Below, piece by piece: positions 45,360-53,985 of a DNA stretch of 64,000 nt. Location: positions 124,001-188,000 of the forward strand of contig NZ_JACXJA010000005.1 in the NCBI RefSeq assembly GCF_014705615.1, in the 5' to 3' direction. The notes beneath the pieces were generated by a model. The model saw only the letters and a program-made list of their open reading frames with translations, was not told where the DNA came from and did not search any database. Position numbers and translations under genes: made by a program. Origin of the DNA: Paenibacillus oceani (lineage in GTDB: Bacteria; Bacillota; Bacilli; Paenibacillales; NBRC-103111). Each line of letters begins with the position of its first letter. Within the stretch, counting starts at the first letter, position 1.

Positions 45360-48287
45360 GTGAGCAGCACCCGCGCGGCTGTAGTCGTACAAACCCCGAA
45401 CGGATTACACGTGTGCATCGAACCGATAGCGCCGCATACGTTTCATGTCCGGTTGAATCGGACAGGCCGTTTCGAGGAACCCGCTCCGCTGGCCCGTCTC
45501 GGAGTTGTCGCCCCTTCCCCTTTGCCGGTATGCTGGGAAACGAAAACGCGAGGCGAAGAAATGGACGTGAGCACGGACTCCGCCTCTATCCGGCTAGACC
45601 GCCATTCCGGACAACTGTCGCTGTACGGCGAAGCCGGAACGCTGCTCACCCGGCAAAACCGCCCGCCTCGCGTGGGCTGCGGGACACTGTCCGGTCCCGG
45701 CGGCGCTGCTGCCGGAACGTCCGAAGACGGCTTCGAGACGCAGTTTGCGCTCGCTGCAGAAGAACGCATATACGGGTTGGGCGACCAGCACGATACGCCT
45801 CTAATGAAACGGGGCTGTAAAATTTCAATATGCTTTCACGTCGGCAAAGAGGTACACGCCCCGGTCCCGCTACTCCTGTCGAGCGAAGGGTGGGGGCTGC
45901 TGATGGATACGGACCGCCGGCACGAGTTCGACGTCGGCAGTTCCTCGCCGGATGTTGTGCGGATACGCGGAAGGCGCGGGGAGCTGGCGTTTTACTTGTT
46001 CGCAAGCGACGGGCTTGCCGGATTGCTGCAGAAATACTCGGAGCTGACCGGCCCCGCGGCGCTGCTCCCCGTCTGGGCTTACGGGCTTGCTTACAACTGC
46101 AACCAGCAGACGACGGCCCGCGATATGCTTGAGGATGCGCTGAAATTCCGGCGGGAGGGCATTCCGTGCGATATGATCGGCCTCGAGCCGACCTGGATGG
46201 ACCGGCCGTTCGATTACGACGCGCCCGTCGATTGGCACCCGGACCGTTTCTACAATCCGCAGTGGCTGCCGCAAGGCGCTCACACGTTCATGGGCGCTTT
46301 GCACACGGCCGGATTCAAGCTGACCCTCGGCCTATATTTGCAGGATAACGGCGAAGCGGGGCAGCAACGCAATTTGCCCGAGGATTGGTACAATTATTTG
46401 AAGCCGTTCGTCGCACAAGGCGTGCTGGGCTTCAACCTGTGCACCAAAATCCCGGTCCGGGAGATGGCGAACGTTCCTGTTGCCGCGGACGACAGTGCTC
46501 TCGACACGGAAAACTTGCCGCATTCGACCTTGGTCGGCCGCTCGATCCGGGAAGGCTTCGCCACTCAGACCGGACAGCGGCCGATGATCTATACTCCTGT
46601 CGGGTATACCGGCATTCAGAAATATGCCGCCGTCTGGTCGGGCGGGAGGACGCGCGCCCACTTGTCCGTGCTCGGGCTCGGACTCTCCGGCATCCCGCAC
46701 ATGGCCGTCGATATGGAGCTGCACACCGCCGCGGGCATCCACTTCGGGTTTTTCCAGCCTTGGTCGAAGGTGAACAGCTGGGCGTATTGGCGGCACCCTC
46801 TTCTGCTCGACCCGGAACTGCTGCGGCTGTTCAAGACGTACGCCAAGCTCCGCTACCGGCTGCTGCCGTACATTTATTCCGCGGCCCACGTCGCTTCACG
46901 CACCGGACTGCCGATCGCCAGGGCGATGCCGCTCGTCTTCCCCGACGATCCGCACGCCGTCACACAGCAAAACCAATACATGTTCGGGGATGCCTTCCTG
47001 GTCGCGGTATTTACCGACCGGGTATACTTGCCAGCCGGGGAATGGCATGACTATTGGACCGGGGAAAAGTTCGCCGGCCCTGCCGATATCCCGTACCACC
47101 TTCCCAAGCAGGCCGGCGGCCCGCTCTTCGTCCGCGCCGGCGCGATCGTGCCGATGTGGCCGGATACGGAGTACGCAGGACAGCGGCCGCCCGACCGGCT
47201 GGAGCTGCACCTGTACCCGGGCGGCGACGGTGAATGTACGCTGTATGAGGACGACGGGAGGACGTACGGCTACTTGCACGGGGAAATGGCAGAGACGAGC
47301 ATTGTCTGCCGGGACGACGGGCGCGTCTTCAGCGCCGAGATCGGGCTTCGCATAGGCCGCTACCCCGATATGCCCGAGAGGCGGGCGTGGGACGTCGTCC
47401 TTCATACGCTTGACAAGCCTTCGGCCGTCAAGGTGGACGGCCAGTCATGGCGCGAGACGAACGGCTCTCACAAGGAACCGCCCCCGGCTTCCTGGTCGTA
47501 CTACAGAAAAACCGGCACGCTTCGGCTGCTCGTCCCCGATGCCGCCGAAAGGCAGGCCTCGCTCCGGCTCGAATTCGTCCGCTCCGACGGCCGCGAAGTT
47601 CAGCGGATGTCCGGAAGACGGCAGCGCTCGTTGCCCTGCCCGAGCAGCGACCGGCGAACGGCGGGCGAACTGGAGAAAGATATCGAGGTCGGGCTAGCGA
47701 CGGAGAGTACGGTCAAGGCGTTGTCCACGCTCGAACGCTGGTGGGCCGTGCGGATGGCCGAATCGGACTCGGTTGAAGACGTGCGCGAGCATTGGCTGGC
47801 TATGAACGGCCTGTTCGTCAGGACGGCCGAGCGGAAAGGACGGACGCTTCACGAGATCGCCGGAGGCGACCCTCTGCTCCGTACCCGGCTTCAGCCGCCC
47901 GATAACGCGGAGGATGCTTACAGCTCGCTCGCCTTTATCGCGGCGCGCCTCATCGAATACGGCAAGCGCCGCGGCGATCCACACGGCATCGTCCGTCAGG
48001 CGACTGACATCATCATGAGCGAGATCGACCAAGAGCTGTCGCTGCAAGCGGTCGCCGACCGGCTCCATCTCAGCTCCTCCTACTTAAGCCGCAAGTTCAA
48101 GCATGTTATCGGCCTCGCCTTCTCCGATTATGTGCTCGAAAAAAAGATGGAGCTCGCCAAGGAGCTTCTGCTGGCCGGCTCGACCGTCGCCGCCAGCGCG
48201 GAGCAGACCGGCTTCAAGGACACCAGCTACTTCATCCGCGTCTTTCGTAAATATTGGGGCGTCACTCCGGGGGAAATGAGGTCGTGA
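45360..48287 (+). CDS. GH31-like pseudo-glycosidase fused to YesN-type AraC regulator (copy 1)
   Basis: A 975-residue protein beginning at GTG 45360 behind GAGGAGGC. Residues about 1-215 form the GH31 N-terminal beta domain (ERIYGLGDQHDTPLMKRG); about 215-560 the TIM barrel (PVWAYGLAYNCNQ, CDMIGLEPTWMD, VNSWAYWRHPLLLD); about 560-740 the C-terminal beta domains (LELHLYPGGDGECTLYEDDG). A helical segment (about 760-875; RTAGELEKDIEVGL) of the YesN type follows, then a double AraC helix-turn-helix (about 885-973; LSLQAVADRLHLSSSYLSRK, FKDTSYFIRVFRKYWG). At the nucleophile site the sequence is GFNLCTK (Cys361 where Asp is expected), and the acid/base site WSGD reads WSGG (Gly429). There is no signal peptide. 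It is best explained as a cytoplasmic transcription factor that binds a glycoside with an inactive enzyme domain. It is close to copy 2 over its full length. Confidence 0.9.
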   Translation: MSSTRAAVVVQTPNGLHVCIEPIAPHTFHVRLNRTGRFEEPAPLARLGVVAPSPLPVCWETKTRGEEMDVSTDSASIRLDRHSGQLSLYGEAGTLLTRQNRPPRVGCGTLSGPGGAAAGTSEDGFETQFALAAEERIYGLGDQHDTPLMKRGCKISICFHVGKEVHAPVPLLLSSEGWGLLMDTDRRHEFDVGSSSPDVVRIRGRRGELAFYLFASDGLAGLLQKYSELTGPAALLPVWAYGLAYNCNQQTTARDMLEDALKFRREGIPCDMIGLEPTWMDRPFDYDAPVDWHPDRFYNPQWLPQGAHTFMGALHTAGFKLTLGLYLQDNGEAGQQRNLPEDWYNYLKPFVAQGVLGFNLCTKIPVREMANVPVAADDSALDTENLPHSTLVGRSIREGFATQTGQRPMIYTPVGYTGIQKYAAVWSGGRTRAHLSVLGLGLSGIPHMAVDMELHTAAGIHFGFFQPWSKVNSWAYWRHPLLLDPELLRLFKTYAKLRYRLLPYIYSAAHVASRTGLPIARAMPLVFPDDPHAVTQQNQYMFGDAFLVAVFTDRVYLPAGEWHDYWTGEKFAGPADIPYHLPKQAGGPLFVRAGAIVPMWPDTEYAGQRPPDRLELHLYPGGDGECTLYEDDGRTYGYLHGEMAETSIVCRDDGRVFSAEIGLRIGRYPDMPERRAWDVVLHTLDKPSAVKVDGQSWRETNGSHKEPPPASWSYYRKTGTLRLLVPDAAERQASLRLEFVRSDGREVQRMSGRRQRSLPCPSSDRRTAGELEKDIEVGLATESTVKALSTLERWWAVRMAESDSVEDVREHWLAMNGLFVRTAERKGRTLHEIAGGDPLLRTRLQPPDNAEDAYSSLAFIAARLIEYGKRRGDPHGIVRQATDIIMSEIDQELSLQAVADRLHLSSSYLSRKFKHVIGLAFSDYVLEKKMELAKELLLAGSTVAASAEQTGFKDTSYFIRVFRKYWGVTPGEMRS

Positions 48288-48294
48288 GACAAAC

Positions 48295-48331
48295 AAGCCG
48301 CCGGCTATAACCGGCGGCTTCCTGCTTTTTT
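48295..48331. terminator. Bidirectional terminator between fusion gene 1 and heparinase gene 1
   Basis: AAGCCGCCGG and CCGGCGGCTT form a perfect 10-bp stem with a 6-base loop, followed by CCTGCTTTTTT on the plus strand and GTTTGT on the minus strand. Confidence 0.88.
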
Positions 48332-48397
48332 ACCAGTGGCTTGCTGCGGACAAACCCGGGCAACCCCTTATCGTGTCGGCTTGCCCATCCCGGCCGG

Positions 48398-51300
48398 TTA
48401 CGGCGCCAGACGGTTAACAGAGTCAATCCGGAACGTATGCGTCCCGTTCCATGTTGTCCCCGGGAAGTAATGCAAGCGCGAAGGCCGGTCAGCTGTCACG
48501 GCTTCACTCGTATAGTCGAAGCCCGGGTCCATGTCGACCGCGATAACGGTTTCGCCCGCCGCTTCGTTGCGGGTAACCCCCGTAATCCGGTAGGCATGCG
48601 TCGTCTGATCCGGATGATCGACCACGATGTAATGTCCGGCAACCGATGGCGGTACGATGGCCGGGGTAACGAAACCGTTCGTCTCTCCCGGAAGCTGCGC
48701 GCGCAATACGCGATGGATGTCCCCCGAGAAGACACCTTCGCCGTTCAGCGTCTCGCTTCCTTTTTGCAGCAGCGTGCCGCCTGCAAGGTACATCGCCTTG
48801 ACGGCGCCGTTCTCCAGCCGGATGAAGCCCATCTTGCCGATCATCGTCAGATCGCCGGCCGTCAGCGGCTGGCCGTCGTTATCCGGAGAGCTGAGGATAA
48901 TGTCCGTGATGCTGCCGTAAGATACGGCGACGATCGCTTCCCTGGATTCCGCGTCCGATCGCAACACCTGGACATTCCCGATCTTCGGTACGGCTCCTCC
49001 GGCATAAGGCTCGATGACGTGAACGAATTGACTGCTCAGATCCGCGCCTTCTTTGCGCAGCACGAATTTGGGCATCGTATAGGCGACGGCCTGCGCATTC
49101 GTATCGGCGCTCAGGCCGGTTACGCGCGTCGCTCTCAGCGAAGGCGCTTCGCCGATAAACAACCGGTTGTCGCCCGCCCCGGCGAAGCCGAACACCTTCA
49201 TGCCCGCAAGATCTGCATTGCCGCTGCTCGTCGTCATCGTCAGCTTATAGGAACCTCCCGGCACATCGGCGGTTTGGACATCGCGTACGTAAATGTAGCC
49301 GTAATACTGGTTGTCGCTCGTTCCGCCGGTGTCGGTCTCCTGGGCAGGGTGAATGATCGTCGGATTGCCTTCCACCAGATACGGACCGTACGGCGTAAGC
49401 GGCACATCCGCCGTGATCGCGGCATCGCGGTTCGCGTCGCCGTTCAGCGTATACTCGTGCTTCGCGCCCCCGCTTACCCGGAACAGGTCAAGCACGTACC
49501 CTTCCCCGCCGGCCGCCCCGTCAAACCCGACGAACCACGGCTCCCTGCTGTAATGGTCCAGCCCCGGATAGGCGTTCTCCTGGTGTGCCCGCATCGCTTG
49601 CACGTCGCCCGAAGCCGACAGCCGGACGAAGGCGGACAAAGTCCCTCCCCGCTTGCCGTCTTCCTTGATCGACGCATCCTTGCCGTCTACGACGACCGTG
49701 TTATGGCCCAAGGTGGATAACGTCCATTGCCGGTAAAACGTATGCGTGTATCCGATATCCGGAAGCAGCTCCTGACCTTCCGCATATAAAGCCAGGTTGA
49801 GCGGATCTTTATGATCGTGGCCGTATTTCGGCGAGAATGTCATGTACAGCTGCGACTGGCCGGCTCCTTGTCCGCGGATCAGCTTAGCGATACCGGCCCC
49901 CGGCATAAGCAGCGACGAAACGTTTTGCGGCGCCGTCGCCTTTTGGAACGCCCAAGTGTCGTTGATCGGGTAATAATAACCGTTCGGATAAGCGAGCAAA
50001 TTCGGTACGTTCAGCAAGGCGCCGAGCTGCGGCACCGATACGGACGGATCGAAGTTATCGAACCGCTGTCCGGTGATGGAGGATAAATATCCGGGAGGGT
50101 CCGTCCATCCGGCGGCGTAGCCGGTCGTACCGCGCAGGCCGTTGCTCGTCTGATTGTGATAGGACAACGTAATCTCTTTCCAGAATCCGTCCATATAAAA
50201 TCCGCTCTCGGCAAAATCGGCCATCCGCTTCACCGCTTCATGAATGTATTGCGGCTCCTTCAGCGCTTTGCCAAGCTGGATCAGGCCGATCCAGTTCGAA
50301 TATTCGATATTATGGTTCAAGGTCGGATACGAGAACACCTCCTTCAGAGACGGAAGCAGCATCCCGTCTACGATTTTGCTGCGGACATCAACTCCGGTTT
50401 CGACGCTCAGCAGCTCGAACGCGTCCGTTTTATCGACCTCGGCGAAAGCGTCGGCGAGCGGACGCAGAGCGACAAGCTCCTGCAGCGTCCATCGTTCCCA
50501 GATGCCGCCGAAATACGGGTAAGGCGGAGCGGCGCTGCCGGCCAGCGGATACTGAATCCAGACCGTATCGTTAATCCGCACCCAGCCGGGATACGCCTGA
50601 CTGAACCGGTACAGCAGCCTCGCTGCGCCGAGCGGGTCCGCCGCCGCCAGTTCCTTGGTCCGCTTCACCGCATGCTGCCGCTGATAATGCCACAAATGGG
50701 CGGACAAGAAGTACCGTTTGCCCGAGCTGTCCGTATAATACGGATACTCCACCTGCTGGCCCAGTTTGTTCGTTACCGTAAGCGTATCCGTCTCCGGATA
50801 CTGCTCGTTCGGATAATCGAGCTTCTGCGTATCCGCGGACGTAATCTTCCACGGATTGGCGGCGCTCCACGTATAGTTCGCCGAGCGGAATCCGAGCTGC
50901 GTATTGTGAGGGATGCCGGCGGCGAAAAACCCGACCTTGTCCGGAATAAGCTGCAGCAGCTGTTGCACTTCTGCAGTCGGCGGCGCGTAGGTGACCGACG
51001 TGACGGGAGCGCCCGGCGCCGGAACGCGATACATGTGTTCGCCGGCCTGGATCAGACTGTTGCGGTCGAATGAAAAGTCGGCGAGTTTGACGGCTCCGCT
51101 TCCCGGTCCGAAGGCCGCCAACTGCAGCCGGTACTGTCCGTCCTCCAGCGGCGCAGGGTGTGAGAATTCGATCGTGTAATCGGACTTGATCTTGCTCAGC
51201 GCCACATCGTCCAGAACCGTGCGTTCACCGGACGGAGTCGTCCAGACGAGACGCAGCTCGGCATGCTTTAATTGGGGAAAGCTGGACTTCTTGAACATCA

Positions 51301-52207
51301 GCACTTTCTCGCCGAAGCTTTTGAACTTCAGGCGGGGCTGCTGCGTCTGCCACGGCTCCGCCAATCCGGCCGAATCGGGAATCGGCGGTCCGGCGAGATA
51401 CAAGCTGCCCATTCGTCCTTCATTGGTAATCCCGGCATGGAGGATGAATCCCCGCTGCGCCAGCGGACGGTTGCGGTCGTCGTCGATCAGCGCCGATGTG
51501 CGGACCGGCGACCAGGCGCTCGCCGGGTGCGAGGAATCCGGCCCATAGTAACGGACCGCATTCAGCCGCAATTCGGTTCCCGGCGCAAGCTGCGGGCTAC
51601 CCAGCGCACTCCACGGGATCGTCATTTCCGCCGTCCAGCTGCCGTCCGGCTGCTTCGCCACGACAGGCGCGACCTTTTGAGTTAACACGAGATTAACGAA
51701 TGTTTGCCGGCTGTCCTGCGGGTCCTGACCGGTCCAGTTGTTGAAGTTGATCGAGACGGGATGCGAGTCGGTCGTGATGTTGACGGGAATCATGTAGTAC
51801 TTATACTCGTCATCCGGCGTGCCCAGCAGCACAAATACCCGTTCCGCCTGCGGCGCCGCATCATAGCCGAGCGGGCTTTGCAGCGCAATATACAAGTTTT
51901 CGGCATCATAAACGGCTTTCATGATCGTATCGCGCTCCGCCGGCTGCACGTCGAAAAACGTGCGGAACTGCCCCATCCCGGGCGCTCCCGCCCATGCGGC
52001 CTCGTTCAGCAGCCCGTCGGCCGCAATCGCCCCGCCGCCGAGCGGCAAGGCAATCCCGAAGCGGTCATCCAGCAGCTCAACATCCGGATAGGCGTCCGGA
52101 TCGGGAACCTGATTGGCGGCATACAGGCCGGGCACAGCGGCGGCAAGCAGCACGATCAGGAACAGGATCGACCAAGCCGTCTTACCGTCGCGAATAAGCT
52201 TTATCAT
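48398..52207 (-). CDS. Secreted CBM9-like/heparinase II-III-family protein
   Basis: A 1269-residue protein with a signal peptide (about 1-31; SILFLIVLLAAAVPGLYA). A CBM9/DOMON-like sandwich is at about 50-245 (AADGLLNEAAWAGAP; WTAEMTIPWSALGS), an Ig-like segment at about 285-385, a helical toroid at about 430-790 (HLWHYQRQHAV; NHNIEYSNWIGLIQLGKAL), and the heparinase II/III beta domain from about 790 (MTFSPKYGHDHKDPLNLALY; TLSTLGHNTVVVDGKD). The GHDHKD and GHNTVV histidines are those usually found in heparinase II/III and PL15/PL17-like lyases. It should cleave an acidic or amino-sugar polysaccharide outside the cell. It begins at ATG 52207 after GGAGTGAT and is cotranscribed with SBP2. Confidence 0.85.
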   Translation of the reverse strand: MIKLIRDGKTAWSILFLIVLLAAAVPGLYAANQVPDPDAYPDVELLDDRFGIALPLGGGAIAADGLLNEAAWAGAPGMGQFRTFFDVQPAERDTIMKAVYDAENLYIALQSPLGYDAAPQAERVFVLLGTPDDEYKYYMIPVNITTDSHPVSINFNNWTGQDPQDSRQTFVNLVLTQKVAPVVAKQPDGSWTAEMTIPWSALGSPQLAPGTELRLNAVRYYGPDSSHPASAWSPVRTSALIDDDRNRPLAQRGFILHAGITNEGRMGSLYLAGPPIPDSAGLAEPWQTQQPRLKFKSFGEKVLMFKKSSFPQLKHAELRLVWTTPSGERTVLDDVALSKIKSDYTIEFSHPAPLEDGQYRLQLAAFGPGSGAVKLADFSFDRNSLIQAGEHMYRVPAPGAPVTSVTYAPPTAEVQQLLQLIPDKVGFFAAGIPHNTQLGFRSANYTWSAANPWKITSADTQKLDYPNEQYPETDTLTVTNKLGQQVEYPYYTDSSGKRYFLSAHLWHYQRQHAVKRTKELAAADPLGAARLLYRFSQAYPGWVRINDTVWIQYPLAGSAAPPYPYFGGIWERWTLQELVALRPLADAFAEVDKTDAFELLSVETGVDVRSKIVDGMLLPSLKEVFSYPTLNHNIEYSNWIGLIQLGKALKEPQYIHEAVKRMADFAESGFYMDGFWKEITLSYHNQTSNGLRGTTGYAAGWTDPPGYLSSITGQRFDNFDPSVSVPQLGALLNVPNLLAYPNGYYYPINDTWAFQKATAPQNVSSLLMPGAGIAKLIRGQGAGQSQLYMTFSPKYGHDHKDPLNLALYAEGQELLPDIGYTHTFYRQWTLSTLGHNTVVVDGKDASIKEDGKRGGTLSAFVRLSASGDVQAMRAHQENAYPGLDHYSREPWFVGFDGAAGGEGYVLDLFRVSGGAKHEYTLNGDANRDAAITADVPLTPYGPYLVEGNPTIIHPAQETDTGGTSDNQYYGYIYVRDVQTADVPGGSYKLTMTTSSGNADLAGMKVFGFAGAGDNRLFIGEAPSLRATRVTGLSADTNAQAVAYTMPKFVLRKEGADLSSQFVHVIEPYAGGAVPKIGNVQVLRSDAESREAIVAVSYGSITDIILSSPDNDGQPLTAGDLTMIGKMGFIRLENGAVKAMYLAGGTLLQKGSETLNGEGVFSGDIHRVLRAQLPGETNGFVTPAIVPPSVAGHYIVVDHPDQTTHAYRITGVTRNEAAGETVIAVDMDPGFDYTSEAVTADRPSRLHYFPGTTWNGTHTFRIDSVNRLAP

Positions 52208-52254
52208 CGTATCACTCCTTCAACTATGGATGATCCGGCCGGCTCCTGCTGTCA

Positions 52255-52295
52255 CTTCCGCAGCGATGACCGCTGCCGGCGCTTCGCTGCGGAAG
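52255..52295 (-). repeat. Stable intercistronic hairpin between SBP2 and heparinase 1
   Basis: CTTCCGCAGCGA (52255-52266) and TCGCTGCGGAAG (52284-52295) are perfect 12-bp arms with a 17-base loop, 7 bases after the SBP2 stop. No T-run follows. Such hairpins after binding-protein genes commonly protect the upstream mRNA or partly terminate transcription, giving more binding protein than enzyme. Confidence 0.75.
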
Positions 52296-52302
52296 AAGAA
52301 GG

Positions 52303-53661
52303 CTACTTGTTCTTCAATTCCTCGATCTTTTTGTTCGCGCGCTCCTCCGCTTCGCGAAGCGCCGTATTGACGTCCTTCTGGCCGCCGGCCGCCTGGTTGA
52401 ACGAGGCGATCAGCTCCGCCCTTGCGGCGATATAATATTGATCCTTCACATTCATTTCCCCGTAGTTCGGCGGGACGAGCGCCTTTACATTTTTCCCCTT
52501 CAGCTCGGGAATGCCGCTGCCGAGCGAGTCGATGTAACCGATCTTTTGCAAGGGAGGCGTTGCCGCCGCCGCAACCAGTTCCTTCTGAATGTCGTCGGAT
52601 ACGAAATGGGTAATAGCCGCAAAAGCTTCTTCCCGGTGCTTGCTGCCCGAAGAGATCAAATAGTAGCGGGTGCTCGGCTGAGGTCCTTCTTTCGGCGATC
52701 CTTTAAAGGAGGGAAACGGCGCAATATCCCAGTTCATATCCCACTTCTCGGCGACCGCCCTGGTGCCGGCGTCGTTGACGCCGATCACGATCGCCACATT
52801 TTTGTCCTTGGTAAACATCGACCTCGATTGGGTCAGATTCGTCAGCTTGGGCACAAGCGTTTTGTCGGAGACGATGTCGTAGAGCGGAAGCGTCCGGTCG
52901 AAGATCCGCTTCCAATAATCGGTGTTGAGCGTCGCCTTGACCGTCTTCGGATCGACGTATTGCGGAGCGCGCTCATTCATGTCCAGAAGCGAGATAATAT
53001 CTCCCGCGAAACCGATGTACTGCACGCCCCCCTCGACCCGGGTGAGCCGTCTGGCCGTCTCCAGAATATCTTCCCACGTCATCTTGTCATTCAGATACGG
53101 CACGCCGAACTTATCGAACAGATCCTTGTTGTAATACAGCGTGTACGAGCTTACCCGGACGGGAAGACCGGGCACCTTGCCCCCGGCGATCTGCTTCATC
53201 ATGTCGATCGTAACCGGGATGAAGCGGTTCAGGTCATAGTTGTATTTCCCGACCAGATCGGAAATGTCCGACAGGAGCCCGACGTCGATGATCGGCTGCA
53301 GGTCCGGGGTCGAGATAATAATATCGATCGGCGTCTTGGACGTAACAACATCGTTCAGCGAGGTGCCGGGCCCGGGCGCGATAAATTTAAATTTGAAATT
53401 GGGATATTTCCGCTGGATATACTTTCCTTCCGACTCCATAAATCCTTCATAATTGCCGCTTAGCATCGAATAAACCGTCAATTCCGCCACTTTGTTCGGA
53501 TCGACCGGCTCCGCCTTGACACTGCCGGGAGCTTTCGTCCCTTCCGGCGTCTTCTCCGGCTGCACCGCGTCTCCTCCGCTTTTGCCGCATCCGGCCAATA
53601 GCAGAAATGCCGCTGTCGCCGCCGCCGTCGTACCGATCCACGCTTTGTTCCTTTTTCTCAT
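52303..53661 (-). CDS. Extracellular solute-binding lipoprotein, family 1 (SBP2)
   Basis: A 452-residue lipoprotein: signal peptide with lipobox LLLAGC (Cys near 25), a charged tether, then the two-lobed sugar-binding fold. Shared blocks with SBP1 include AELTVYSMLSGNYEGFMESE, SSYTLYYNKDLFDKFGVPYL and ALVPPNYGEMNVKDQYYIAA. The lobe regions around residues 85-120 and 240-300 differ most, which may change the ligand. The ATG at 53661 follows GAGAGGGGC. First gene of an operon with heparinase 1. No permease gene is present in the locus. Confidence 0.92.
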   Translation of the reverse strand: MRKRNKAWIGTTAAATAAFLLLAGCGKSGGDAVQPEKTPEGTKAPGSVKAEPVDPNKVAELTVYSMLSGNYEGFMESEGKYIQRKYPNFKFKFIAPGPGTSLNDVVTSKTPIDIIISTPDLQPIIDVGLLSDISDLVGKYNYDLNRFIPVTIDMMKQIAGGKVPGLPVRVSSYTLYYNKDLFDKFGVPYLNDKMTWEDILETARRLTRVEGGVQYIGFAGDIISLLDMNERAPQYVDPKTVKATLNTDYWKRIFDRTLPLYDIVSDKTLVPKLTNLTQSRSMFTKDKNVAIVIGVNDAGTRAVAEKWDMNWDIAPFPSFKGSPKEGPQPSTRYYLISSGSKHREEAFAAITHFVSDDIQKELVAAAATPPLQKIGYIDSLGSGIPELKGKNVKALVPPNYGEMNVKDQYYIAARAELIASFNQAAGGQKDVNTALREAEERANKKIEELKNK

Positions 53662-53774
53662 TTCGGCTTCGCCCCTCTCAGGTTACTGTTGGTTGGAACG
53701 GGCGTGCTCCGCATATCCCATCATATCGGGAAGTTTTGTCGCTTGGTAACGTTTTCACCCGTTCGTTGCTTCCG

Positions 53775-53803
53775 ATTATACGGACTGCCCGTAAGCCCAA
53801 CAA
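53775..53803 (-). promoter_or_regulatory. Promoter of the SBP2 operon
   Basis: On the minus strand TTGTTG (53798-53803) and TATAAT (53775-53780) are separated by 17 bases. A GAAGTCAT half-site directly precedes the -35, as at SBP1. Confidence 0.78.
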
Positions 53804-53807
53804 GAAA

Positions 53808-53838
53808 GCTTTATGACTTCGGATAGTAATTTGATTGC
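53808..53838 (-). promoter_or_regulatory. Tandem AraC-type half-sites upstream of the SBP2 promoter
   Basis: Minus-strand half-sites GAAGTCATAAAGC (53808-53820) and GCAATCAAATTAC (53826-53838) have equivalent bases 21 bp apart. The distal one matches GTCATGAAAATAC at 9 of 13 positions. The layout relative to the -35 equals that at SBP1. Confidence 0.5.
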
Positions 53839-53881
53839 CTCTCGGCGCCTTCTGCACCCGAATTTGCCAAATCCGGACGAC

Positions 53882-53921
53882 AAGGTCATGAGAATACCAT
53901 TACATGTCATCAGACTTGCTT
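53882..53921 (+). promoter_or_regulatory. Tandem AraC-type half-sites upstream of the FAD oxidoreductase gene
   Basis: AAGGTCATGAGAATACCATT (53882-53901) and ACATGTCATCAGACTTGC (53903-53920), with their GTCAT cores 21 bp apart. The first copy matches the best half-site at the other locus at 17 of 20 positions. Confidence 0.65.
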
Positions 53922-53948
53922 ATCCCGGGCCCGGTTCCAAGCTACCAT
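53920..53948 (+). promoter_or_regulatory. Weak, probably activator-dependent promoter of the FAD oxidoreductase gene
   Basis: TTATCC (53920-53925) and TACCAT (53943-53948) are separated by 17 bases. Both are poor matches, but the distance from the nearest GTCAT core to the -35 (14 bases) equals that at the SBP promoters. Chosen partly by this geometry. Confidence 0.35.
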
Positions 53949-53985
53949 GAATAAGAATTCACTATCCACCCTGGAGGTATGTAGG

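Noticed and set aside
46385-47050. Overlapping 221-codon frame inside the first GH31-AraC gene (a similar one occurs in copy 2)
   Set aside because: It recurs in both copies only because the genes are paralogous; it has no start signal and an Arg-rich, non-protein-like composition.
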